This document shows, one piece after another, positions 45,256 through 54,771 of a stretch of 64,000 bases of DNA (position 1 is its first letter; every line of letters begins with the position of its first letter). The notes below the pieces were generated by a model. It was not told where the DNA came from, did no database searches, and saw only the letters and a program-made list of their open reading frames with translations. Both the position numbers and the translations under genes were made by a program. Location: the NCBI GenBank assembly GCA_002368175.1, contig AP018172.1, positions 4,963,001 through 5,027,000 of the forward strand, written 5' to 3'. Source of the DNA: Calothrix sp. NIES-2098. Lineage in GTDB: Bacteria > Cyanobacteriota > Cyanobacteriia > Cyanobacteriales > Nostocaceae.

Positions 45256-46029
45256 ATGAAAACGATAAATTCAACAGATGACATCACTTTAATTCATCAA
45301 TATATTCAAGGTGAAACTAGGTTTTCATTTAATCAAAATTTACGTATAGAAGCAGTAGCAGAGACAATACAATTGTTAACTAAAAACGGCTTCTTACTCG
45401 CTACGATAAATTTAAAAAGTCAATCTAAATTTTTTCTAGTACGACAAAACTCAAATTATTGGGAATTAATCAATCAGGTATTGCTAGAAAATAGTTTTAT
45501 GCCTAGAGGTAAAAGCGATAATGGGTTGATGCGGTATGAATATTACCCTTTACCTGTAGGCTACCAAATGTATTATACAGAAGCGAGACAATTATGGAAA
45601 TTGTGGCGTTCTCAAATGAATCAGAGAGCGAACAATACTACACAATTGGATTTACTTGTTTTTGATGGAGATACTTTCCATAAAATTCAAGAAATGGCAT
45701 TTTGTAGGGAAAGCGTATATATCAAAACTACTTTTAATGAAATATTAATAGAAAACTGCGATCGCGTGCTTTGGATGAGTTCAGCATTAGCACAAACAGA
45801 ACCGACAACTGTGATTCAAACAAATACTGCTGATGAACATATCCAGGCTTGCGAACAGTTAGCGTCAACGCCTGCAATCACAACTAATAATATTGTGAAT
45901 TTCTCCGAAGGCAAACTTTATATCCAAACACCCGAAGGTGAAATTGTAGTTGAAGGTTCCAACCTCAAATTCTCATTCACTCAACCTCGATTACCAAATA
46001 TCATTCCCCAAGCAGTAGGAGTGAAGTAA
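45256..46029 (+). CDS. Hypothetical protein
   Basis: This is a 257-residue protein not assigned to a known family. The first 115 residues form a mixed alpha/beta region (INSTDDITLIHQYIQGE, LRIEAVAETIQLLTKNGFLLATI). The C-terminal part has short beta strands ending in GKLYIQTPEGEIVVEGSNLKF. No signal peptide or membrane helix is visible. The ATG at 45256 is preferred over the TTG at 45250. It is convergent with the Cys-rich gene at 46046. Confidence 0.65.
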   Translation: MKTINSTDDITLIHQYIQGETRFSFNQNLRIEAVAETIQLLTKNGFLLATINLKSQSKFFLVRQNSNYWELINQVLLENSFMPRGKSDNGLMRYEYYPLPVGYQMYYTEARQLWKLWRSQMNQRANNTTQLDLLVFDGDTFHKIQEMAFCRESVYIKTTFNEILIENCDRVLWMSSALAQTEPTTVIQTNTADEHIQACEQLASTPAITTNNIVNFSEGKLYIQTPEGEIVVEGSNLKFSFTQPRLPNIIPQAVGVK

Positions 46030-46045
46030 AGAATTAGGAAAGTTG

Positions 46046-46276
46046 CTATTTCTCATCATCGAAGCATACACAAGGACTGTCAATTTCCTTTGTAGGTTGG
46101 AATGAATTGCAGAAAATAACGGTAGAACAATTAACCTCCAATTCGTCTGGGTGATTACACTCCATCACTCCTGTAACATTGCTAGCAAAAACACAGTCTT
46201 GGCAAATAGTTTGATGTGGCGATGGCTGGGAATACTCTTGACTTAATTGATATTGGTAGTTGATAGAGTCTGACAT
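46046..46276 (-). CDS. Small cysteine-rich hypothetical protein
   Basis: This is a 76-residue protein with seven cysteines (TICQDC, MECNH, VNC, IFC, SPCVC), a spacing that suggests zinc or Fe-S binding; the family is not recognised. The frame stays open to 46405, but the added 43 residues look non-native (hydrophobic, repeat-derived DNA), so the ATG at 46276 is preferred. Confidence 0.65.
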   Translation of the reverse strand: MSDSINYQYQLSQEYSQPSPHQTICQDCVFASNVTGVMECNHPDELEVNCSTVIFCNSFQPTKEIDSPCVCFDDEK

Positions 46277-46945
46277 AAGCCAAAATCCTATTTCAAACGG
46301 ATAAATAGTTTTATGCAATTCAGCTGCAAGAGTGATGGAAAAGCTAAGGTATGGGATGTATAGCCTTTTAGCTAACATCAAAAATTGCGATCTAGGCTTC
46401 GTCAAGCCCTTCGGTCTACGTTATCTACAGGTGTATCCTCTGAACAAGGAAGTTCGCTGAGGTCTGCTTTCACGATAAATAATGATGCTGCTGAAGTGAC
46501 CTTATTTTATCAAGAAAGGCAGAAGGCAAAAGGTGAGTCAGACTGTATGAAAAAACTCGGCTAGAGATAAATATCCGTGTCCCCGTGTTATTATATATTT
46601 CCTCTTGCTGGAGAATTGCTATGAGATAGGAATTTTATCTCCATCTTCTTCAAAAGAAGATTTTTCTCTGCTAGAGTATTTAATTCTACTTAACCGATCG
46701 GGACTAGAGATAAATCAAGCAGTCAATGATAACCATGACTTTTTCTGATATATCAAATTTCTCTGACTTATGTCAGCATTTTTTGGTCAAAAAAGCCCTA
46801 GAATGCTGATTTTTCGCTGTTGACTGATTTTTTCTAAAATTATTGCTGATTAACTAGTCGGTTTATCTTCTTTTGGGGTGTACGCTCGATATACAGTAAC
46901 TCTCACAATAGACTGTTGCCATAATTTACACCTTGAGGTAATACC
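46277..46945. other. Intergenic region, 669 bp
   Basis: Divergent promoters for the Cys-rich gene and the pentapeptide gene must lie here. A repeat-like word (GGCTTCGTCAAGCCCTTCGG, 46394-46413) is present. Nothing else is recognised. Confidence 0.45.
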
Positions 46946-47551
46946 ATGAGAAATTATGCTGACAAACAGGACTTCATATTCAGTCAAAGTAGGGATTTCA
47001 GCGGATGTGACTTAAGCGGAATTGACCTGAGAGCAGTTGATTTGAGTGGTGTTAACTTTTTCAAAGCAGATTTGCGTGGTGCAAATCTCTGCGGCTCTAT
47101 CCTCACGGGTGCTAACCTCCGTGAGGCGAATCTCATAGAAGCTTCTTTATCCGAAGCTAACTTGATTGATGCTGATTTAACGCAAGCAAACTTATGTGGA
47201 GCAATATTATGGCGATCGCAATTTAGTGGTAGCAATCTGACATCTGCTTCTTTATGTGCAGCTGATTTCAGCGAAGCTGACTTAAGTGAAGCGAAATTGA
47301 TTGAAGCATCTCTGATTGAAACAAAATTAGTCCGAGCAAATCTTGCAGGAGCAAAGCTATGTGGCGCAAAGTTATTAGAAGCAAATTTAACTGATGCAAA
47401 TTTAATTGGTGCAGACCTAACATGGGCAAATTTAACAGAGGCTAACCTGACTGAAGCCAGGCTTTGGGGAACAAAGATGATTCATACAAAGCTGGTGGAT
47501 GCGATCATGCCTGACGGTACGATTCAGGAACCGCAATTTATATTTCTGTAA
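46946..47551 (+). CDS. Pentapeptide repeat protein
   Basis: This is a 201-residue protein almost entirely made of tandem A(D/N)LXX pentapeptides (about residues 18-190: DLSGI DLRAV DLSGV, ANLCG, ANLRE, ANLIE and so on), about 33 repeats, which fold as a right-handed quadrilateral beta-helix. No signal peptide or extra domain is seen. The function is unknown; such proteins are abundant in cyanobacteria. GAGG about 8 nt before the ATG supports the start. A strong hairpin follows. Confidence 0.92.
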   Translation: MRNYADKQDFIFSQSRDFSGCDLSGIDLRAVDLSGVNFFKADLRGANLCGSILTGANLREANLIEASLSEANLIDADLTQANLCGAILWRSQFSGSNLTSASLCAADFSEADLSEAKLIEASLIETKLVRANLAGAKLCGAKLLEANLTDANLIGADLTWANLTEANLTEARLWGTKMIHTKLVDAIMPDGTIQEPQFIFL

Positions 47552-47569
47552 TTATGGGTGAATCTATCT

Positions 47570-47615
47570 CGTAGTAAGAACTTTAGTCTTTTTCAACGCT
47601 AAAGTTCTTACTACG
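47570..47615. terminator. Perfect 17-bp hairpin between convergent genes
   Basis: CGTAGTAAGAACTTTAG (47570-47586) and CTAAAGTTCTTACTACG (47599-47615) form a perfect stem with a 12-nt loop that includes TTTTT. It lies between the stop codons of the pentapeptide gene and the FraE-like gene and can terminate in both directions. The same stem type is a frequent dispersed repeat in Nostoc genomes. Confidence 0.65.
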
Positions 47616-47624
47616 AAATCTATT

Positions 47625-48407
47625 TTAAAACTCTCGGCGTGAAAAAATTAATATGGCGATCGCCAACAGCATGGAACTATAAAGTAAGCCATAGCCAGCA
47701 TTAGCAATCAATGCAGTTGTTCCAGGTAGTGCTTGCATTCCATAGACAGCATGGTTTTTGAAATCTAGCCTAGATAAATCGGGCAAAATTAGATATAAAG
47801 CTTGAGTCAGGTGTTCGATGCTGGGGTTGCGGCTCAGACGACCAAATTTTAATAAATCTTGCGATATATTGCCCATTAAATAAACGGCGAAGGTTAAAAC
47901 TACCGCTAACAAGGAACTGGTAAACGAACCAAACCCAACAGCCACAGCAGTAATTAAGGATATCTGCAAGAATAAGAAAACAACAGCAATCAAAATGCTA
48001 TTGATGGCATAAGGAATATGCCCAATTTGTAAAAATCCCAGATAAATCACCGTCATAATAGCGATCAGTACAGCTAGCACGGCTGATAAACCTAAATATT
48101 TACCAGCGATAAATTCACTGCGGCTGATCGGTTTGGCAATTAATACCAAAACAGTGCGTTTTTCAATTTCTTTGTTGACCAATCCAGTCCCAACAAATAC
48201 AGCGACAATTAAGGCGATAACACTCATTAAAGCTATACCAAAGTCTAAAAATATTTTGGCTTCGCTAGTAGCTGCAAATTCTGGTAGGAGGCGAATAGCG
48301 GCGGCAAGTATCAGCGTGTAAAAACCTATGATATATAAAATGCGATCGCGTATCACTTCCTGAAATACATTGCTGGCCATGACAAAGAGGCGGCTAAAAT
48401 TCATCAT
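47625..48407 (-). CDS. ABC-2 type permease, FraE-like
   Basis: This is a 260-residue membrane protein with six helices of the ABC-2 type. Landmarks are VFQEVIRDRILYIIGFYTLILAAAIRLLPE, FVGTGLVNKEIEKRTVLVLIAKPISRSEFIAGKYLG and a C-terminal IFSRREF. It resembles the cyanobacterial permease family that includes FraE of the Anabaena fraCDE filament-integrity cluster. fraC and fraD lie about 8.4 kb upstream on the same strand, separated by the NTPase/protease/radical SAM operon. No ATPase is adjacent. The start is ATG 48407 (or 48404); the longer frame to 48449 is unlikely. Confidence 0.82.
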   Translation of the reverse strand: MMNFSRLFVMASNVFQEVIRDRILYIIGFYTLILAAAIRLLPEFAATSEAKIFLDFGIALMSVIALIVAVFVGTGLVNKEIEKRTVLVLIAKPISRSEFIAGKYLGLSAVLAVLIAIMTVIYLGFLQIGHIPYAINSILIAVVFLFLQISLITAVAVGFGSFTSSLLAVVLTFAVYLMGNISQDLLKFGRLSRNPSIEHLTQALYLILPDLSRLDFKNHAVYGMQALPGTTALIANAGYGLLYSSMLLAIAILIFSRREF

Positions 48408-48817
48408 ATATTTAGTACCTAGTAATATATATTGATGATTCAGTTTCACGCTAGGTAGAAACTGAATAAGAAATATCTACGACCAAATTCTAAATAAAGA
48501 ATCTAATTTTGTCTCTACCGGAATTCTCGGTTAGAGACAAGCCGCAATTAAATTCAGGGATTGCCAGAGGATAAATTAATCAATAAAAACCGAGAATTCA
48601 CACTTTAACCAGATATTCCACTAGTTCAATTTTCCCGCAACTCTTCTGACTCGATACTCTGAACTCGTATTCTAAACATCTTCTGGTGCAAGATTCTGTT
48701 TTAACTTCTGACTGATTTATTAGTTTTTATTATATTTTAACTCTCAGTGAGCGATGTTACACTAGTTTTTTTTAATACGAATTTTCTGCAAAATCTTGCT
48801 TAAATCAAGTTTTTGGT
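48408..48817. other. Intergenic region between radical SAM and FraE-like genes
   Basis: It contains the 79-bp inverted-repeat element at 48521-48599 and an overlapping stem (TTGTCTCTACCG 48509-48520 / CGGTTAGAGACAA 48528-48540). A 17-codon minus frame at 48626-48679 is the only short open frame with an ATG after the radical SAM gene; it has no good ribosome-binding site. Confidence 0.5.
48521..48599. repeat. 79-bp element with 12-bp perfect terminal inverted repeats
   Basis: GAATTCTCGGTT (48521-48532) and AACCGAGAATTC (48588-48599) bound an AT-rich core. The form is MITE-like. It lies at the edge of the putatively inserted operon. Confidence 0.5.
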
Positions 48818-50311
48818 CTATTGATATTTAACAAGTCGCAAGCCTTCTAGTCGAACAGCTTCAGGATAGAGAGCTTTGTAAATATTGCAATTTGGAGATT
48901 GAATATCATAACGACCTGTAGCCTTAAAAGTTGCTAGAGGGCAACCACCTGTACACCAGTATTTCCACTCACATGTACGACAGCCTTCTTTTTCCTCAAC
49001 AGATAAATTCTGAATGCCTGCTTTATCTTGTCGCACAACAGTTAAAGGATCTTGAGTGTTAATTGAGGATACTGTTTTATCTAGCTGCATCTGGCATTTG
49101 GCAATTTTCCCTTTGTAATCAAATACAAGATAGCTTTGCCCAACTCCACAAGTTCGTTGATGAGGAGATGATAAATTGGCACGATCGATCAATGAACCGA
49201 GCAAACTACGATTAGGTAATTTCAATTCGATAACTTTGAATGCTGCTAACATTCCCTCAATCAGCTTAGATTCTTCTAGTTGCAAGTCCTCGTGGGAAGC
49301 TGAGAATTCGTTTTCGCGATAGAAATTTAAACTAAAAGGTAGATTATATTCTAATATCCATTCAAGTAAGCTAGGTAATCCTTCGGCGTTACGCCCACTA
49401 ACTGTAATGGAAATATCTGGTATCAAACCATTTTGTAAAGCAATTTTAATGCCTTGTTCAACATCTTGAAACGATCCCTTCCCGCCTGCATAAAATCGTT
49501 GCATATTATGGAAATTTGATAATCCATCTAGTGAAATCATCAGGCGCAGATTCAATGTTTGGAGCATCTCAATAATCTCAGACGTAATCAATGTTCCATT
49601 ACTGAGAACAACTCCATCTAATATGATGTCTGTTTGCTGGCTAAGGGATTTAGCATATAAGTGCAAATCCTTAATTAAAGTAGAACATAGTAATGCTTCT
49701 CCTCCTGCATATTTGAGTTTGACACGGCGGTAACGATTTAAGCTGGCAGAGCGAAATGTAGATTCAATAGCTGCTTTGCCTATATCTATTGACATATCCT
49801 TTGCTAGATGAGGTAGGTAGCAGTAGTCGCATCTTAAGTTACAGCGATCGGTGATATGCAACCATGCTGTTAAAGTTTCTGGTATTTCTTTTAAATTAAA
49901 TGAGTAATGATTTTTAGGCACAATTAAACGTGCTTGATATAGTTCCTGAATAGCTGTCTGTAAGTCTGTTGTTTCAATTTGGGGATGCTCTATTGCAATA
50001 TCATGTAAGTTATAAGGATTTGTAAATAGATTTAGTAAATATAGTGCTGATTGATTAAGAACTGCTATTTTATGATCACTACCATAACAGATAGAATAAG
50101 TATCATCTAAATTCATGATCTGCGAGTTGTGAGCTTTGATAAACTCTGTCTTAAACATTCCCAGAGATAACTGTTTATCTGAACTTAATTCTGCTAAAGG
50201 TGATAAGTCACAGGCACAGTCTCCTCCGTCACAATCACATTGCCCAGTTGGTACACAGATAGAATTGAGAGATACTAAAATTTTGGGTCGAGCGATTTTT
50301 TTACTAAGCAT
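48818..50311 (-). CDS. Radical SAM/SPASM peptide-maturase-like protein
   Basis: This is a 497-residue protein. Residues 19-34 hold five cysteines (ICVPTGQCDCDGGDCAC). About 60-132 resembles a PqqD/RRE-type peptide-binding domain (IAVLNQSALYLLNLF ... TAIQELYQARLIVP). The radical SAM core (about 148-345) has C157, C161, C164 (DRCNLRCDYC), and the SPASM domain has C388, C406, C444, C447, C453, C457, C475 (CRTCEWKYWCTGGC). This layout fits maturases of ribosomal peptides. The ATG at 50311 overlaps the stop of the STAND-TPR gene by 8 nt; a GTG at 50335 is an alternative. No precursor peptide gene was found. Confidence 0.88.
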   Translation of the reverse strand: MLSKKIARPKILVSLNSICVPTGQCDCDGGDCACDLSPLAELSSDKQLSLGMFKTEFIKAHNSQIMNLDDTYSICYGSDHKIAVLNQSALYLLNLFTNPYNLHDIAIEHPQIETTDLQTAIQELYQARLIVPKNHYSFNLKEIPETLTAWLHITDRCNLRCDYCYLPHLAKDMSIDIGKAAIESTFRSASLNRYRRVKLKYAGGEALLCSTLIKDLHLYAKSLSQQTDIILDGVVLSNGTLITSEIIEMLQTLNLRLMISLDGLSNFHNMQRFYAGGKGSFQDVEQGIKIALQNGLIPDISITVSGRNAEGLPSLLEWILEYNLPFSLNFYRENEFSASHEDLQLEESKLIEGMLAAFKVIELKLPNRSLLGSLIDRANLSSPHQRTCGVGQSYLVFDYKGKIAKCQMQLDKTVSSINTQDPLTVVRQDKAGIQNLSVEEKEGCRTCEWKYWCTGGCPLATFKATGRYDIQSPNCNIYKALYPEAVRLEGLRLVKYQ

Positions 50312-53078
50312 GAAAAGATGGCTGTTTTGTTGCACGGATTCTAGTCAAAAACATTTGTTGATCGCACCATTCTTTAAGAGCTTTATAATCTTCCCACTGC
50401 TCTTGAAGCTCCTCGATTTGAGTTTTAGAAAGTTCTACAGGCAAGCGTTCGATTTTATTTTGCAGCAGATTTAGCTCATGTTGGAGTGAATAAGGCCCAA
50501 AACCTCCATGCTGAAAGATTTTGGGTATCCCTTGAGCATATTTCCTAAAGGCAAAATCGTAGTTCGCTTGTTGAAACTCAACATCACCTTGTATCCGTAA
50601 AATTCGACCAAAATATAGTCTATGAATATTTTCATAGTATTGGAAGCGATCGCTAAGTTCTCGTGCATAATTTGAAATATTCTCATAGGCTTTTGTATAA
50701 TAATCAAACTCAGCTTTACCTACCAAGCTATCAATGGCATATCGGATGTCATTGTATTCTAAACTAGTCTGGTACGAGCGATTGTTGAGTTTGAGAGCTT
50801 GTTCTTGCAGCGAGCGATCGCACCTTTGAAAGCCAAGATGCCAATAGACACTGGCAGTTCGGCGCAAAATTTCTGGTAATTCCTCTTCAATTCCGTATTT
50901 CTCTGCCAGCTTCAGGCTTTGTTCTAAAGCATCTTGAGCAAGACTTAGCAGATTGAGATCCCACTTTATTTGTGTCACATCCCAAACAGCTTCATTTACT
51001 ATCTCGGCACTAAACCAATGATTTAAGCCTAATTGAAGGTATGCCCTACATAATATTCGATGATCGTTTTCCTCATTGTCGCAACGGTTTAACGCTCTCT
51101 CAAGTAGCTGTTTAGCTTTAACATAATTACCACGATCTACCGAAATAGTAGCAGAAGCAATTTCGGCATGAGCTATTTCGCGTTTGCTCTTAACACTCGA
51201 CCACATATCAATAGCAGCCTTAAAACACTGTTCAGCCTTTACATAATTTTTTTGTTGTCCGTATAAATATCCTAAGTTATTCTGAATGCTAGCCATAACT
51301 TGAGTTAAACCTTTGTCAGGGGTTTCAACTTTCATAGCAGCATCCCAACCTAGTTTGTAATATTTTTCAGCTTCCTTGAAGTTATTAAGTTGTCGATAAA
51401 GATAACCAACTTGGTTAGCTACACCAGCAATAGCAGATGATAGCTTTTTCTCTTGAACTAAGGATAAGCACTCTTGCTGATATTTCAAGGCTTCATCATA
51501 TAGATGTAACTTGGTATTCAGCATTCCCAAGACATTATAAATATTTGCTTGAAGAGAAGAATCAAAAGATTGTTCCGATAACATTCCCTCTAGCTTTCTC
51601 ACATTATCTTCTGTTGCATTCTTGTCTTCACGGGCGCAAACAAGCTTTGCCTCAAAAATAATCATTTCCAGTTTTTGATCGGAGTTAAGCTCTGTTTCAA
51701 ATTGTTTTGCAATTGCCAACAATTGATTGACAAAGCTAAATTTCTTGGATTGACGGCGTATCCTATCAGTAACTTCATACCAAGTTTTAAAGCCTTTTTT
51801 CGGCTCGGCGTATAAAGCATTCTCTAGCCATCGTCTAGTATTGAATTCCCGCAGTTGTTTCACTTCCTCAGTCAGAAATGAATCATCAGAATAACTTTGA
51901 AACTCGAATATGCTTTTTTGCGGCCCTAACTCATAATCTTTTTGCTCAAAATATTTAGCAGCAATCCGACTATCTCGCTTTCTCCATTCCAAATCGGGAT
52001 CAATATCTGTCCATACATATTTATTAACCAAATCACGCACAATATCATGCAATGATATTTGAGAACTACCCATTACTGATTTAATAAAAAAGTAACTCTG
52101 GGCATCAATAAATAATTTTTGAGCATCTTCTTTTGATAGTTCTAATAAATTAGCAATATCAGAGCTATCTAATGGGTAGATGCGTGAAAGCAACAGGACT
52201 AGCCGATCCATTGATGTTCGCAGCTGCGTCAGATGTCGAACCATCTCAGCTTCAAATCCACCAATTTTTTCCAACTTGCTGGGAATAGTTTCTATATCTT
52301 CACTTTCTAACCAATCTGGTATAACTTGCCGATAAGCATACTCAACTCCAAATTCAATCATGATGGGGCTACCACCAGAAAGAACTACGATCTTTTTAGC
52401 CAAGTCTTGTCCAAGAGTAAAGTGAAGCTGCTCCTCTTTGCAAAGAATGTATTTCTGCACATCCTCATGAGTAAATTCATTTAACTCTAAATAAGTTAAT
52501 TCTTCTTCTTTGAATGACTTCTCCAGAATTTGATGGGCAACACTAGGACGGCCTGCCAAAATAAATACAATGTTATCTAGTTGTCGGCAGAGATCGCTAA
52601 TATACTCCCAAGCTTCTTTTTTTACCTCTGGTTGTCCTAACTTCTCAACCGTATCAATTAGAAATACTAGTCTCTGTTGTCTAGATTGTCGATTAATTGC
52701 ATCTACAAGAAACTTTTCCAGTTGTTTGCGTTCCTGTTCGTATGCAGTTTTACTAAGACGGTTTTCATCTTCTCGTAGTTGTCGTAATTGGAGCAGCCAT
52801 TTTTGATATGTACTATCGTACAATTGTTTGGCAATTTGAGTGCATAAATCTCCTACATCCTTAAAAACAGGAATATCGCAATCAATAATTTCGCTTGTCC
52901 CGATCTGAACTTGGTTTAAACGGCATTTTAATGCATGAAGCAGCCAAGTTTTGCCAATTCCACCTCTGCCTTCTACCAAAACGATATGCCGTGTATTAGC
53001 CTCTTTTACAATAGAAATAATTCGGTTTAGTTGTTCTTCACGACCAACAAACTCTAATTTATCTAGTTCAGACATCAT
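50304..53078 (-). CDS. STAND-type NTPase with TPR repeats
   Basis: This is a 924-residue protein. An N-terminal P-loop NTPase of the AP-ATPase/NACHT-like STAND class has FVGREEQL at 10-17, Walker A EGRGGIGKTW (36-45), Walker B LVFLIDTVE (about 147-155), sensor-like FILAGRP and the GxP motif LSGGSPIMIE. A winged-helix-like region follows (LLLSRIYPLDSSDIANLLEL), then a long helical TPR superstructure (about 500-900: YNVLGMLNTKLHLYDEALKYQQ, VGYLYRQLNNFKEAEKYYK, LGYLYGQQKNYVKAEQCF). Such proteins act as sensor hubs in bacterial conflict systems. It is coupled to the radical SAM gene downstream and lies 11 bp after the smaller NTPase gene. Confidence 0.88.
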   Translation of the reverse strand: MMSELDKLEFVGREEQLNRIISIVKEANTRHIVLVEGRGGIGKTWLLHALKCRLNQVQIGTSEIIDCDIPVFKDVGDLCTQIAKQLYDSTYQKWLLQLRQLREDENRLSKTAYEQERKQLEKFLVDAINRQSRQQRLVFLIDTVEKLGQPEVKKEAWEYISDLCRQLDNIVFILAGRPSVAHQILEKSFKEEELTYLELNEFTHEDVQKYILCKEEQLHFTLGQDLAKKIVVLSGGSPIMIEFGVEYAYRQVIPDWLESEDIETIPSKLEKIGGFEAEMVRHLTQLRTSMDRLVLLLSRIYPLDSSDIANLLELSKEDAQKLFIDAQSYFFIKSVMGSSQISLHDIVRDLVNKYVWTDIDPDLEWRKRDSRIAAKYFEQKDYELGPQKSIFEFQSYSDDSFLTEEVKQLREFNTRRWLENALYAEPKKGFKTWYEVTDRIRRQSKKFSFVNQLLAIAKQFETELNSDQKLEMIIFEAKLVCAREDKNATEDNVRKLEGMLSEQSFDSSLQANIYNVLGMLNTKLHLYDEALKYQQECLSLVQEKKLSSAIAGVANQVGYLYRQLNNFKEAEKYYKLGWDAAMKVETPDKGLTQVMASIQNNLGYLYGQQKNYVKAEQCFKAAIDMWSSVKSKREIAHAEIASATISVDRGNYVKAKQLLERALNRCDNEENDHRILCRAYLQLGLNHWFSAEIVNEAVWDVTQIKWDLNLLSLAQDALEQSLKLAEKYGIEEELPEILRRTASVYWHLGFQRCDRSLQEQALKLNNRSYQTSLEYNDIRYAIDSLVGKAEFDYYTKAYENISNYARELSDRFQYYENIHRLYFGRILRIQGDVEFQQANYDFAFRKYAQGIPKIFQHGGFGPYSLQHELNLLQNKIERLPVELSKTQIEELQEQWEDYKALKEWCDQQMFLTRIRATKQPSFHA

Positions 53079-53089
53079 AGACTCCTGAG

Positions 53090-54754
53090 TTAGTTATTTT
53101 GAATTGCTTCATCAAGCTTCTTAATTAAATCTTTATAAGGCCGATCGTTATATTCATCATTGTGCAGATAGTAATTAACAATAAATTGAAATTCCCAGTC
53201 GTGCTCTATTTCAGATTTCAGTGTTGAAAGAAAGTCATGGATTTGCTCTCGATCTGTATTACGGAATATGTCAATAGTTTCTGTAACAGTTTGTTCAAAA
53301 AAATCTTTGTGGAGTTTTTGCCGATAAGCCAGACTATCAGCACCAGAATTGATAAAACCAGCGTGTTGCTGAAGACTTTGAAACAAATACTGCATAGACC
53401 AAGTACCCGCAACAGCAGATTCATTCTTTGATTTGCGATCGTGAACATATTCCCAGCAAATTTTAGCCGCTTCGCCACAAAGCTCTCGAAAGATATCTGG
53501 CGAACTTTCTTTGAGAAGACCAATAACTAATAGTCGCCTGGTCATGCCATCTTTGATAATCGTTTTGTCACGAGTAAATATAGATGTCTTGGTTAATTCA
53601 ATATTTAATTTAAAACTATCATCACTGAAAGGTAGCTGAAATCTCCGAACGACTTCCTTTAATATCCAAGTGCTATTTAGTATAGGAAATATACTCAATT
53701 TTTCAATAGATTCATATAGATCTTTATTTTCTTTTGTTAAGCTTTCTTTAATCTGATCTCTGCATTTTTTCAGGGTTTTTTCCCATAATTTTTTCCCATA
53801 AATATTTAAAAACAGGTCAACCGTACAAGGACTACTTCGATAAACTTTTAGTGCTTCAGCAATCCCACCTGGATGTCCACCAGTTAAATATAGTAAATGT
53901 CCTGTCAGTAGAGCAAGACTTTCAGAAGTCATCTCGATTGGCTTGAGATATTTTGTTGCTGTATCCTGAATCACTTCCAAGTTAAAAGGAGAGAGTGTTA
54001 GTTCAGAGAATATCTGATATTCTAAAGGGATATTAATTAAACAGCGAGATGCAATGATAACTCGAAATCTACTGTAATTTTCTTTAAATAACTGTAAGTC
54101 CTTCAAACATTTTTCAATTCTCGATATAAATTGCTTAAAGTCCTTAAAAATTTCGTTTAAACGTTGCTTTTGTGGGGCACTGCCATCCAGATCGATTAGC
54201 AGCACAATACCTTTTTGATTCTGAGATTGCCATGTAGCCCACCAATTATTATGTAATAGTAAGCCTAAACGCTCTCCCCAACTTAATTCATGCCCTTCTG
54301 GCAGCGTAATTTGGAGAGAATTTGCTAAACGTTTTTCTAAGTCTTCAATACTTTCATAACTAGACATAGAAGCATAAGCACAGCACCATTGTAATTCTTG
54401 AAAACGCTTTTGTATTTGTTTGAGAAATTCTGTTTTTCCGTAACCTTCAGGAGCAGTTACTAAACGATAAGGAGGAGACTTAATTGCTGTAATCTCACGA
54501 ATTGGGGCATCACGATTAGTGAATGGAATCTTATCGAGTTCAACTTGCTCTGAAGATTCTCGATTTAGCTGGTTTAATTCGGATTCAGCTTTTTCTAGCG
54601 AATTGAATTTATCGTTCAGTTGCCTTTGCAATTTATTTTTATCTACATCATCAAGAGTCCGCACTATTTGTTTGCTAGTAATTTCAATTTCAGTTGTTAA
54701 ATGGGCTATTAACTGCTCTAGATGATTCTTTCGTAAATCTGAAGAATTTGTCAT
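53090..54754 (-). CDS. P-loop NTPase with N-terminal effector-associated coiled coil
   Basis: This 554-residue protein starts with a coiled-coil region (about 8-68). Its piece KNKLQRQLNDKFNSLEKAES closely matches the C-terminal region of the adjacent protease, implying homotypic interaction. A STAND-like ATPase follows: Walker A TAPEGYGKTEFL (100-111), Walker B GIVLLIDLDG, sensor RVIIASRC and the GxP motif LTGGHPGGIAEAL. A winged-helix-like and helical tail without clear TPRs completes it. It may transmit activation from the NTPase to the protease. It lies 17 bp after the protease gene. Confidence 0.85.
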   Translation of the reverse strand: MTNSSDLRKNHLEQLIAHLTTEIEITSKQIVRTLDDVDKNKLQRQLNDKFNSLEKAESELNQLNRESSEQVELDKIPFTNRDAPIREITAIKSPPYRLVTAPEGYGKTEFLKQIQKRFQELQWCCAYASMSSYESIEDLEKRLANSLQITLPEGHELSWGERLGLLLHNNWWATWQSQNQKGIVLLIDLDGSAPQKQRLNEIFKDFKQFISRIEKCLKDLQLFKENYSRFRVIIASRCLINIPLEYQIFSELTLSPFNLEVIQDTATKYLKPIEMTSESLALLTGHLLYLTGGHPGGIAEALKVYRSSPCTVDLFLNIYGKKLWEKTLKKCRDQIKESLTKENKDLYESIEKLSIFPILNSTWILKEVVRRFQLPFSDDSFKLNIELTKTSIFTRDKTIIKDGMTRRLLVIGLLKESSPDIFRELCGEAAKICWEYVHDRKSKNESAVAGTWSMQYLFQSLQQHAGFINSGADSLAYRQKLHKDFFEQTVTETIDIFRNTDREQIHDFLSTLKSEIEHDWEFQFIVNYYLHNDEYNDRPYKDLIKKLDEAIQNN

Positions 54755-54771
54755 AGCATTTAGGTAGTAAA

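Noticed and set aside
48626..48679. 17-codon minus-strand frame (MFRIRVQSIESEELREN) downstream of the radical SAM gene, considered as a peptide precursor
   Set aside because: It is very short, lacks a clear ribosome-binding site, has no leader/core layout and no Cys, Tyr or Phe-x-Ser core; kept only as a weak candidate to compare in relatives.
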